Below are positions 37,703 through 44,691 of a stretch of DNA of 64,000 nucleotides, piece after piece (the first letter of the stretch is position 1; every line of letters starts with the position of its first letter). A model generated the notes under the pieces. It was not told where the DNA came from, did no database searches, and worked only from the letters and a program-made list of their open reading frames with translations. The stretch is from Geobacteraceae bacterium (GTDB lineage Bacteria > Desulfobacterota > Desulfuromonadia > Geobacterales > Pseudopelobacteraceae), in NCBI GenBank assembly GCA_025355965.1, contig JANXYR010000060.1, positions 120,060 through 184,059 on the forward strand, read 5' to 3'. The translations under genes were made by a program, and so were the position numbers.

Positions 37703-39137
37703 GAGCGTCCTCAGCTACCGGCAGGGTAATTCGTATCCAGATTCCTCCGAGTGGCGAATGGAGTGCCTCTATCGATCCTTCATGGGCTTCAACGATATTG
37801 CGGCAGATAGCCAGCCCAAGACCGGCCCCGCCGGAGGCCCTGTTACGTGAACCTTCCACTCTATAAAGACGATCAAACAACTTTCTGCGTTCTTCGTCTG
37901 TAACTCCTGGCTCACTATCCTTAAAATCTATTATCGCTCCGCCATGCGTAGTTTCAAGCGTTATGTCGAGCGTTCCACCCGAATCCGTATATTTCTGTGA
38001 ATTATTGAGTAAATTGTCGAACAGTTGCGTTAGTCGTTCAGCATCGGCAAATACGAAAACAGGGTCTTGTGGCAGGAGAGTCCTGAGCGTCAGTTTTCTC
38101 TCCTCGAATTGTGGACGTGCCCGGTTGATTGCTTCATCAAGAATTTCCACCACGTTGACATCGTATTTTCGGTATGCCAAGGCACCTACATCAGAAAGTG
38201 CTAATTGGTATAAATCCTCAACCAGCCGGTTAATGCGAAAGACCTCAACCTGAAGAGAGCCTATCGATTCTAAAGACAGATCCTGAATTCCGTCCTGAAT
38301 TGCCTCTATTTCACCGCCCAAAATCGCCAGCGGAGTGCGCAATTCATGGGATATATCCGCTACAAACTGGCGTCTGGCCTGCTCGTTCTTGTCAAGACTT
38401 AGTGCAAGTGCATTAAAGTCTCTGGACAGATGCCCAAATTCATCATCAGAATCTACAGGTACTCGCACATCATAGCGTCCAGCTGAAAGATGTCCAGTCG
38501 CTGCAGCCAACTTTTTGAGCGGACGAACCAGGAGCCGCGCCAGTGGAAGTGATATTGCAACTGCTACAAGAAGCATAAGCAGGGCTATGAGGGCAAAAAC
38601 AAGTTTCTGTTCCTTGACAAATTTAAGTTGATGCATATCCGAGATGAATTTATTGGGAAGCAGCCCAAGATACCCTACTACCTTTCCCTTGTTGGAAATC
38701 GGTTTGAATATTTCAATATCTGCAGGATTACCGGGTCCAAAGACCGGATTCCGAGAAGCATCAAGTACAATAATCCGCTTTTCTAAACGATATAAACGCC
38801 TTCTCGTGGATGGTTCGCTTTGATTGGTAAGCTCTCGCTTCGCTTCATTGGTAGCTGGAGAGGATGGCAATTGTGTAGGATCTTCTGAGTAGGTTTCAGT
38901 GAGCAAACGGGAAATTGAGTCCGGGGTTTTTTTCAGTGGATCCCAATTCGCAACCGTACTGTATGACCGGCCCAGTTTTTCAACCAGACGGTCCATGCGG
39001 TTTTGTTCCAATTGGTTTACATATTTAAGAAAGCCGCGATCCATACTCCATTGCATTATCAAAAACATGCAGAGAACTATGATTGCGTTTGCAGCCAGGA
39101 TTGCCAGGAAGACCCTATGGGTTACATTCAATTTCAT
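37695..39137 (-). CDS. Sensor histidine kinase (BaeS-like)
   Basis: I start at the ATG at 39137 (480 residues, MKLNVTHRVFLAILAANAII); an upstream in-frame start adds 28 residues before TM1. Layout: TM1 (about 10-30), a periplasmic sensor (about 32-170), TM2 (about 175-200), HAMP (about 200-250), HisKA with the phospho-His in DISHELRTPLAI, and HATPase with LLNNSQKYTDSGG and GGAGLGLAIC. It probably senses envelope stress and phosphorylates the regulator encoded next. The kinase gene is first in the operon, ahead of the regulator and the pump. Confidence 0.88.
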   Translation of the reverse strand: MKLNVTHRVFLAILAANAIIVLCMFLIMQWSMDRGFLKYVNQLEQNRMDRLVEKLGRSYSTVANWDPLKKTPDSISRLLTETYSEDPTQLPSSPATNEAKRELTNQSEPSTRRRLYRLEKRIIVLDASRNPVFGPGNPADIEIFKPISNKGKVVGYLGLLPNKFISDMHQLKFVKEQKLVFALIALLMLLVAVAISLPLARLLVRPLKKLAAATGHLSAGRYDVRVPVDSDDEFGHLSRDFNALALSLDKNEQARRQFVADISHELRTPLAILGGEIEAIQDGIQDLSLESIGSLQVEVFRINRLVEDLYQLALSDVGALAYRKYDVNVVEILDEAINRARPQFEERKLTLRTLLPQDPVFVFADAERLTQLFDNLLNNSQKYTDSGGTLDITLETTHGGAIIDFKDSEPGVTDEERRKLFDRLYRVEGSRNRASGGAGLGLAICRNIVEAHEGSIEALHSPLGGIWIRITLPVAEDAHE

Positions 39138-39367
39138 CAGTTCGGACCTTATCCTAGTATAAAAAATTCTACTTTTGTTATGTACATCGTAGTCAGGTTT
39201 GAAACAAATGGGAAGGGTCATTCCGAGTAATAATCAAAAATCCACAATTCCTACATATTCACTCCATAATTGAGGCGTACGTTAAACTCAAGAAATAGGG
39301 TAGGGCTTGTTCCTATTTGGTTAAAATTGATTTACGCCCTTATTTAGGGCGGGGAAGAGGAATCACA

Positions 39368-39715
39368 ATGAACGCAACGCTACGAATGTTAACTACACTT
39401 TTTATCATCATTTTACTTTCACCGCTTGCAGCTCATGCGTATGGTGGACATGGTGGTTTCCGGGGTAGTGTATGGATAGGCCCTGGATGGGGGCCATGGT
39501 GGGGAGGCTATTATCCCTACTATTCAGCCCCTCCGGTGATAATTGAGCGACCAAGTGTGGAGTATTATATTCCACCAGCTCCGCGACAGACTGAAGAACC
39601 GGCTTACTGGTATTACTGCAAAAAACCTGAGGGGTATTACCCATATGTGCAGCAGTGCCCTAATGGTTGGATGAAGGTTGTGCCTAAGCCGCCTACACCT
39701 AACGAGGAGGAATAG
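39368..39715 (+). CDS. Small secreted Tyr/Pro/Gly-rich protein
   Basis: I choose the ATG at 39368, which has a good upstream gaagagg ribosome site; the open frame extends back to 39317 without one. It encodes 115 residues: a signal peptide (about 1-23, cut near AHAYG), a Gly/Trp/Tyr-rich stretch, then YWYYCKKPEGYYPYVQQCPNGW with two Cys, and a Pro-rich acidic tail. The last motif recurs in small exported proteins of many proteobacteria. The function is unknown. It is divergent from the kinase-pump operon and two bases before a glycine-zipper lipoprotein. Confidence 0.7.
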   Translation: MNATLRMLTTLFIIILLSPLAAHAYGGHGGFRGSVWIGPGWGPWWGGYYPYYSAPPVIIERPSVEYYIPPAPRQTEEPAYWYYCKKPEGYYPYVQQCPNGWMKVVPKPPTPNEEE

Positions 39716-39717
39716 TC

Positions 39718-40311
39718 ATGCGAAATATAACGGTATATTTCTGCTTATTTTTATCTCTTAGTGCCATGACTGCTTGTGCAACAATACCATCAGGACCAAG
39801 CGTCATGGTAGTGCCGATACCGGGGAAGCCGTTTGAACTTTTCAAGCAGGAAGATGCTTCATGCAGAAGGTGGGCGGAACAGCAGATTGGTATCTCCCCT
39901 CAAGTCGCAATCAACAAAGATACAACAAATGGGGCAATGGTTGGTACGGCTGTTGGCGCTGGGCTTGGAGCCTTAACCGGTGCCGCATCTGGGCATGCGG
40001 GTGCGGGAGCGCTTATTGGCGGTGCTGCTGGAATGTTTGTTGGCGCAGCATCTGGAGCTGATTCAGGGCAAATGTATGGCCGGGAAGCCCAACGGCGGTA
40101 CGACATTGCATATCTGCAGTGTATGTATGCTAATGATAATCAAATCCTTGGAAACAGCAGAGTGATAAGGCGGAATTACCGGACAAATGTACTATTGCCT
40201 CCGCCGCCTGTTACCAGACTGCGCTCCTTTGAGTCAATCCCACCTCCTCCCCCCGGGTCTAGACCTCAGACACCCCCGGAATTACTGGGAAACGAGGGGG
40301 TGATGCAATAG
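39718..40311 (+). CDS. Glycine-zipper lipoprotein
   Basis: A 197-residue protein with a lipoprotein signal (LSAMTAC, Cys near residue 20). A central glycine-zipper segment (about 75-120: GAGLGALTGAASGHAG, GGAAGMFVGAASG) is of the type seen in outer-membrane stress lipoproteins. After it come REAQRRYDIAYLQCMYA and a Pro-rich C-terminus. It is two bases downstream of the Tyr/Pro-rich protein gene, so the two are probably co-expressed. A role in envelope integrity is likely but not established. Confidence 0.75.
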   Translation: MRNITVYFCLFLSLSAMTACATIPSGPSVMVVPIPGKPFELFKQEDASCRRWAEQQIGISPQVAINKDTTNGAMVGTAVGAGLGALTGAASGHAGAGALIGGAAGMFVGAASGADSGQMYGREAQRRYDIAYLQCMYANDNQILGNSRVIRRNYRTNVLLPPPPVTRLRSFESIPPPPPGSRPQTPPELLGNEGVMQ

Positions 40312-40406
40312 CAACTATTCAAACTTCAACTATATAATCAGATACCGGCGTCCCCGAATAGGAACTAACGATACCAAGTTTATCTACCATATCACGGAGG
40401 TTAAAA

Positions 40407-40886
40407 ATGTTACAAAAACGCAAGAACATGGCAAAAATAGTAATAATATTTTGCATTTCTGCACTAACCGCACTTGCAGCCGTTGCTCAAGCGGATAATA
40501 GAGGATGGGATGGGGAACACTTTGAGAAAAATCAACAACACAATTTCAAAAAAATTGCAAAAAAACTTGGCCTAACTGACGCTCAAAAAACTCAGGCAAA
40601 GACAATTTTTCAGGATAACAAAGAAGTCGTAAAGCCAATTATCACGAGTCTGCGTTCTGAACAGGTAATCCTTCGTTCGTTAATAAATGCTGATACTATT
40701 GACGTAGCGGCAATCCGTTCTGAAACTGCTAAGATTTCAGGCATTCAGGCAGAAATGAATATTAATAGAGCGAAAGTTGGAGCACAGTTTCGCGCCATTT
40801 TGACCCCTGAACAGCTGACAATTTTAAAAACTTTGCATAATAAAGGGCCGCACAAAGTTGACGTGACAACAAATCCAGCTGAATAG
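40407..40886 (+). CDS. Spy/CpxP-like periplasmic protein
   Basis: A 159-residue exported protein with a signal peptide (about 1-30, cut near AQADN). It has two LTxxQ-type motifs, LTDAQKTQAKTIFQDNK and LTPEQLTILKTLHNK, that mark the Spy/CpxP family. Spy is an ATP-independent periplasmic chaperone induced through BaeSR and Cpx in E. coli. This gene lies about 1.3 kb from the divergent BaeSR-like kinase gene, so it may belong to that regulon. A strong ggagg precedes the ATG. Confidence 0.78.
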   Translation: MLQKRKNMAKIVIIFCISALTALAAVAQADNRGWDGEHFEKNQQHNFKKIAKKLGLTDAQKTQAKTIFQDNKEVVKPIITSLRSEQVILRSLINADTIDVAAIRSETAKISGIQAEMNINRAKVGAQFRAILTPEQLTILKTLHNKGPHKVDVTTNPAE

Positions 40887-40982
40887 TATTTTTTATTCTG
40901 TAAAATTTTCATATGTGCGGGTTTTTCTTGCAGAGGAGATCATGTTAAAGCGTTACGCATAATTAGGAATACAACATTAACT

Positions 40983-41017
40983 CGCCCTACCGGTCAATAT
41001 GCCCGGTAGGGCGTTCT
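40983..41017. terminator. Bidirectional terminator between spy-like gene and redox operon
   Basis: An 11-bp perfect stem (CGCCCTACCGG 40983-40993 with CCGGTAGGGCG 41003-41013) and a 9-base loop lie between two convergent genes. The T tract is short, so efficiency is uncertain. Confidence 0.75.
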
Positions 41018-41038
41018 ATTCAAAATACTTTAGCGGAA

Positions 41039-41518
41039 TTACACAACCGAAATATCAATACTAGATTCCCATAATCCATGCAGATTACATCGCTGAGATG
41101 CAACCAGAGTGACCTTGCCAGAAGGGGCAATTTCTTTAGGTAACACAACCACGAACGTAACTTTTGGTTTCAAGTAACCCTTAGGCTGCATGTCGATCCT
41201 GCCAGCCGGCTCATTGCCAATTGCAAGCTCAATGTACTCGATCCAATGACTTGGCCCCATTCCATGTAAATTTTCGCCAACCGATACCTCAACAGTAAAA
41301 GGCTCACCAGCTTTAACTGATGCAGATGCCAAGATTACCGGCGCGTGCGACTTTTCAAGTGGAGTTTTTTTGGCCGGATCCTTTACACGATTGATATCGG
41401 TAAAGAGCGATTGGTCAACCTTGACGGGGAAATATCGCTCCGCAGAAGCCACTGAGGCACTGATGCCGGTCACAATAGATCCGATAGCTGCTGTCTTTAA
41501 AAAAGTTCGTCTGTTCAT
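41039..41518 (-). CDS. Tat-exported superoxide reductase (neelaredoxin-like)
   Basis: A 159-residue protein with a twin-arginine signal (MNRRTFLKTAAIG, cut near ASAE). The mature part is a one-iron superoxide reductase domain. All five iron ligands are present: His58 (EKSHAPVI), His85 and His91 (HGMGPSHWIEYIEL), Cys144 and His147 (CNLHGLWES). This closely parallels the cytoplasmic desulfoferrodoxin in this window ([23 protein letters not shown]) but lacks its Cys4 desulforedoxin domain. Tat export means it folds with iron before crossing the membrane. It is the last gene of a periplasmic redox operon. It could instead be recruited to another small-molecule redox reaction. Confidence 0.85.
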   Translation of the reverse strand: MNRRTFLKTAAIGSIVTGISASVASAERYFPVKVDQSLFTDINRVKDPAKKTPLEKSHAPVILASASVKAGEPFTVEVSVGENLHGMGPSHWIEYIELAIGNEPAGRIDMQPKGYLKPKVTFVVVLPKEIAPSGKVTLVASQRCNLHGLWESSIDISVV

Positions 41519-41616
41519 TTTGTGATCTCCTTTTGTTTGGTTGTAGATAAATTGTGTTCAGGATGCCCTGGCACAATTTCGATTGATACAATCAACGACC
41601 TCGTTGTGTAACGCTA

Positions 41617-41946
41617 TCAAAAGGTTTTTAGAATATATTCTGCAATATTTCCAGCTTCTGTTTCCGGCAAGGTTTTCTCGTCAAACATCGACATTCCCTC
41701 ACCAGGGCTCCTTATGATTTTTATAATGTCTTTGGCCGTCTTTACTCCATTCATTTCGCGGTCCTTTTTTGAAAGTGTTTTAGCAGGGTTGACGATGTTT
41801 CCGCCATCAGCATGACATGATGCACAGTATTCCTTGAATTCAACCTCGCCTTTTTGAAGAGTGGCTGCCTGTGTCGTACCCGTAGCAACAATGAGGCCTA
41901 ATGTCCCCGCCAGCAGGTATGTAGTGAGCTTGTTTCCGTTATTCAT
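41617..41946 (-). CDS. Monoheme class I cytochrome c
   Basis: 109 residues from the ATG at 41946, which has ggagg five bases upstream; a TTG at 41958 overlaps that ribosome site and is unlikely. A signal peptide ends near TQAAT. The heme motif CASCH is at residues 41-45 and a probable Met ligand lies in SPGEGMSMFDE. It resembles small periplasmic electron shuttles of the c5/c6 type. It is tightly spaced after the SorB-like cytochrome gene and probably carries electrons from that complex. Confidence 0.85.
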   Translation of the reverse strand: MNNGNKLTTYLLAGTLGLIVATGTTQAATLQKGEVEFKEYCASCHADGGNIVNPAKTLSKKDREMNGVKTAKDIIKIIRSPGEGMSMFDEKTLPETEAGNIAEYILKTF

Positions 41947-41947
41947 G

Positions 41948-42286
41948 TTATCCTCCAATGCCGTAGTAAGTGCTTATATAATCAGCGATGATTTTGGCAT
42001 TCTCCTCGGAGATAGGAGCGCCATAGGTTTTAACCATTTTTGTTACTACTGCCTGCCACTTTGCCTTTGGAAATTTCTGTTGTGTGGTGATGTAATCGAG
42101 ACTGTGACATATGCGGCAATACCTGCTGGTGGTATCCATGCCGGCCCCCTCCTTCAATGAAACAACCAATGCAGGCAGTGTGATGCTGCGCTTAGTTCCA
42201 TCCCTGACGAATCCCTGGTCGCCAGCCATAATCATTGACGTATAAACAAGAGAGATCATGATACAGAGCAAGATAGTAGTTTTCAT
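41948..42286 (-). CDS. SorB-like monoheme cytochrome subunit
   Basis: A 112-residue exported cytochrome: signal peptide (about 1-21), heme motif CRICH (57-61) and a candidate axial Met in VTKMVKTYGAP. The pattern (CxxCH, W, K-M-x-x-x-Y-G-A, then IADYISTYYG at the end) matches the cytochrome subunit of periplasmic sulfite dehydrogenase SorAB. It lies 10 bases after the molybdoenzyme gene, as sorB does after sorA. It would take electrons from the Mo cofactor one at a time. Confidence 0.8.
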   Translation of the reverse strand: MKTTILLCIMISLVYTSMIMAGDQGFVRDGTKRSITLPALVVSLKEGAGMDTTSRYCRICHSLDYITTQQKFPKAKWQAVVTKMVKTYGAPISEENAKIIADYISTYYGIGG

Positions 42287-42296
42287 AGCCTTCCTC

Positions 42297-43487
42297 CTAG
42301 GTAACTATCAGGTTGTGTCTTTCAATTTTATTCAAAAGATATCCAGAAGGATTCCAAAGCCCGTCCAGCGGCTGAGATTCACCTATGCTATTAGTAGCCC
42401 TGACCATGACTTGATAAGTTCCTGGCTTAGTTGGCTGCCAAGGATAGAACCACTGAATCCACGAGTATCGCCCAATATCTATTCCGAGTCGCGCTGGGCG
42501 CCAATCCATGCCGCCATCTACGGAGACAAGAACCTCTTTGATGCTATAGCCACCAGAAAAGGCAACGCCCATAAGTTCTATTGGTTGCCCAAACTTGATA
42601 CGACTGCCGTCTTCGGGATTGATCAGCAGTGACCTGGTAGTCATGCGAGTAATCGGGACGGTCTTTTTAGGAGCTGTGCCGGGCTCAACACATCCGCAAG
42701 GATCGTCAGGAATCCGGTAGGCGGTTTTCATCCAGAAGCTCTCGGAGGATTTGACTGTAACTTCAATATCAGACAGCGATTTTACCCAGTATGTTGCATA
42801 CCATCCCGGAACGACCAGACGCACAGGAAATCCGTTTAACATTGGCAATTCCTGCCCATTCATCTCATAGGCGATAATAATATCATCCTCAAGCGCCTTA
42901 TCCAGTTGCAGGCTCTTTAAGAAACCAGGTGTTGCTGACAGCGCTGCTTTGTCTAACCCTTTGAATACGACTTCTATTGATCCGGTCTTAATGCCGGCGC
43001 TTTTCAAGACATCCTTGAGACGAACTCCACCCCAGGTTACGTTGCCCATCGCCCCGTTCAGCCACTGCCCTCCAAAGAGAGGAGGTTCAAAGAAACTCCT
43101 ACCATTGCCGGCGCACTGAATGACAGCGGTGTAGCTTATTTTTTCAAACTTCTTGAGGTCATCAAAGGATAGGGATATTGGTTTCTCAACATTGCCATGA
43201 ATGACCAGACGCCAGGTATCTAGGTCTACAGATGTTGGTATGTTTGAAAGGTGCCAGCGTACAAAGAGGGCTTCATTCGGTGTGATCAACTCCCTGAAGT
43301 ATTTCAGCGGGGTCTCCAGTTGTGGGGGACTTGAGGTCAGAAGTAGTAATTCAGTTTTTTCAGGGTATGTCACAAGTCTTCGTTCACTTGCATACAGTAC
43401 AGGCGGAATAGTTCCTGTTGCTGCCAATGCGGTTGTAATCCCAAGGGTTTTAATAAAATTTCTGCGACTGACACCTTTGAATTCCAT
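42297..43487 (-). CDS. Tat-exported sulfite oxidase-family molybdoenzyme (SorA-like)
   Basis: A 396-residue protein with a Tat signal (SRRNFIKTLG). The Mo-pterin domain has the metal-ligand Cys125 in AVIQCAGNGRSFF, and Arg77/His79 in FVRWHL. GFPVRLVVPGWYATYWVKSL follows, then the C-terminal dimerisation domain (about 285-390; VSVDGGMDWRPA, WIQWFYPWQP). This is the sulfite-oxidase family layout without a heme domain, as in SorA and SoxC. With a SorB-like cytochrome next door it is most likely a sulfite dehydrogenase, but other oxyanion or sulfoxide substrates cannot be excluded. Its ribosome site is aaggag. Confidence 0.85.
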   Translation of the reverse strand: MEFKGVSRRNFIKTLGITTALAATGTIPPVLYASERRLVTYPEKTELLLLTSSPPQLETPLKYFRELITPNEALFVRWHLSNIPTSVDLDTWRLVIHGNVEKPISLSFDDLKKFEKISYTAVIQCAGNGRSFFEPPLFGGQWLNGAMGNVTWGGVRLKDVLKSAGIKTGSIEVVFKGLDKAALSATPGFLKSLQLDKALEDDIIIAYEMNGQELPMLNGFPVRLVVPGWYATYWVKSLSDIEVTVKSSESFWMKTAYRIPDDPCGCVEPGTAPKKTVPITRMTTRSLLINPEDGSRIKFGQPIELMGVAFSGGYSIKEVLVSVDGGMDWRPARLGIDIGRYSWIQWFYPWQPTKPGTYQVMVRATNSIGESQPLDGLWNPSGYLLNKIERHNLIVT

Positions 43488-43512
43488 GAGCTATCTCCTT
43501 TCATGTTACGTG

Positions 43513-43524
43513 GACATTTATGTC
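43513..43524. promoter_or_regulatory. Palindrome GACAT-N2-ATGTC before the molybdoenzyme gene
   Basis: A perfect 12-base palindrome 26-37 bases upstream of the start codon. A similar palindrome lies 31-32 bases away centre to centre, about three helical turns, which suggests a paired operator. No good -35/-10 pair was seen between them. Confidence 0.35.
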
Positions 43525-43543
43525 GTCCAGTTCTGGAAGAGAG

Positions 43544-43556
43544 GACAATCGTTGTC
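43544..43556. promoter_or_regulatory. Palindrome GACAA-N3-TTGTC before the molybdoenzyme gene
   Basis: A perfect 5+3+5 palindrome in the P460-molybdoenzyme gap. It shares the GACA...TGTC ends with the palindrome at 43513-43524. Confidence 0.35.
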
Positions 43557-43569
43557 TAATATAAAATAT

Positions 43570-44064
43570 TCAGGGAGTTTTGATGATATTGGTAAAAAGA
43601 TAGTCGTTGTTAGCTACCGGGACATGGCAACCGAAGCATTCAGCAACAAAGCCAGCATCCTTGCCATACGGTTTCAGTTCATTCCCCACGAAACGGGCAA
43701 AGCCCCATCCGCCTGTATCCTTGTACTTCTTGGCATCCTTAACCATAAACTCGACTTGCACAAATACACCCGGTTCTGTGGCTACTGGGAAGTTAGGATG
43801 TTTTTCCGCTTTCCAGGCGGTCTTGGCCAGTACACTACCATCTGGGAGCGGCTTTTGACCTGTATGCAGAGCTGTGACAGCAATATCGTTTCCGGTGATG
43901 ACGCGGATATGGCCTTTATCTCCTCGATAGGATGGAGCGACGACCTTCCAGGACATGTAATCAGGATAAATGGCAATTCCGTTAGGTGCCATCGGCAGGT
44001 CTGCCGCAACAATAGTGCCTGCAACCAATAGTAAAGCTAGACTTGCCAAAATGATTTTTCGCAT
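43570..44064 (-). CDS. Cytochrome P460-family protein
   Basis: A 164-residue exported heme protein with a signal peptide (about 1-21) and heme motif CFGCH (143-147) near the C-terminus. Family hallmarks are HIRVITGNDIAVTAL, VQVEFMVKDAKKYKDTGGWG and the ending NDYLFTN. Cytochromes P460 oxidise hydroxylamine or bind NO in nitrifiers and methanotrophs; some relatives (cytochrome c'-beta) bind NO or CO. Whether the Lys-heme crosslink exists cannot be told by eye. It is the first gene of the operon, with ribosome site aaggagg. Confidence 0.85.
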   Translation of the reverse strand: MRKIILASLALLLVAGTIVAADLPMAPNGIAIYPDYMSWKVVAPSYRGDKGHIRVITGNDIAVTALHTGQKPLPDGSVLAKTAWKAEKHPNFPVATEPGVFVQVEFMVKDAKKYKDTGGWGFARFVGNELKPYGKDAGFVAECFGCHVPVANNDYLFTNIIKTP

Positions 44065-44091
44065 AAAACCTCCTTACCTTAATATGATTCT

Positions 44092-44109
44092 GTTACATCC
44101 AACAGTAAC
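44092..44109. promoter_or_regulatory. Inverted repeat GTTAC-N8-GTAAC in the P460 leader
   Basis: A perfect 5+8+5 inverted repeat lies about 10-27 bases after the predicted transcription start and 28 bases before the P460 ATG. It could be an operator or an RNA hairpin. Confidence 0.35.
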
Positions 44110-44114
44110 GTCTG

Positions 44115-44153
44115 GCTATTTATTGATAATAGCAGTACTTCCCTTCTTTGCAA
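44115..44153 (-). promoter_or_regulatory. Promoter of the P460-sulfite oxidase operon with overlapping inverted repeat
   Basis: On the minus strand TTGCAA (44153-44148) and TATTAT (44131-44126) are 16 bases apart. The inverted repeat GCTATT-N7-AATAGC (44115-44133) covers the -10 and the likely start point, where a repressor could block polymerase. The leader to the P460 ATG would be about 55 bases. Confidence 0.5.
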
Positions 44154-44470
44154 TGGGTCATACATGCATATAATTGTCAAAATCATGAAATATGAATCAA
44201 ACCTGTCAGTTTCATTGTATCTTCTTTCCTGCAATACAGAGACGTGGTAATGCAGTTGACCTAGTACGTCTTGGAATGATACTTATGATTACAGAGTTGG
44301 GGTAGGGACAAAAGATGAATATCAACCTAATTACTACACCTAGTTCCTATTTATGTATAAATAACATATACTAATCGGCATGTTACATGATTATTATTAA
44401 TATTTTTCAAAGAGTCATCATACGTTAGGCTGAAGTTATACTTTTGCATTAACCAACAAGGAGAACTACC

Positions 44471-44629
44471 ATGGCTAAGCCTAATTATTCGTTTGAAAAA
44501 CGCAAGAAAGAGCTGGACCGTCAGAAGAAAAAGGATGAAAAAAAAGCTCGCAAGGGTGAGCAAAATGCTGACGGTACCGAAGTAACTGAAGGTGGGGAAG
44601 AAACTGAAGCCGTTGCCGAGGAAGCATAA
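44471..44629 (+). CDS. Small highly charged protein (52 residues)
   Basis: A short gene with a strong ribosome site (aaggag). Its N-terminus, MAKPNYSFEKRKKELDRQKK, is followed by a Lys-rich helix and an acidic Glu-rich tail (GGEETEAVAEEA). Small proteins opening with this sequence are widespread in proteobacteria, usually without the acidic tail, and have no known function. The strong charge segregation (basic first half, acidic second half) suggests a nucleic-acid or ribosome contact, which is inference. It lies 62 bases before a response-regulator gene. Confidence 0.7.
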   Translation: MAKPNYSFEKRKKELDRQKKKDEKKARKGEQNADGTEVTEGGEETEAVAEEA

Positions 44630-44691
44630 CTCACTTTTTAGGGAAGACTTAGAGTGATTGTTTCTGAAAAATCACCTGCTGGAGCCTGTCT

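Larger units (their letters stand above)
44065..44470. other. 406-base intergenic region between divergent transcription units
   Basis: I see no protein-coding or RNA gene here. It holds the leftward promoter and inverted repeats of the P460 operon (44092-44153) and, on the right, the upstream region and ribosome site of the small charged protein gene. The middle is AT-rich. A TTGACC at 44256-44261 lacks a convincing -10. Confidence 0.6.

Noticed and set aside
41039..41518. Possible SoxY-like sulfur carrier (next to a SoxC-like enzyme)
   Set aside because: It lacks the C-terminal GGCGG-type Cys motif of SoxY and instead has all five superoxide reductase iron ligands.
43201..44031. Long rightward open frame (276 codons) across the redox operon
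   Set aside because: It is antisense to two genes with clear families, has no ribosome site or recognisable domain, and its composition is a shadow of the real frames.
44065..44470. Possible c-di-GMP (GEMM) riboswitch, common upstream of Geobacter cytochrome genes
   Set aside because: No conserved GEMM core such as the GGGCAAACC/GACGCAAAGCC pair was found here on either strand, nor in the other promoter gaps examined.
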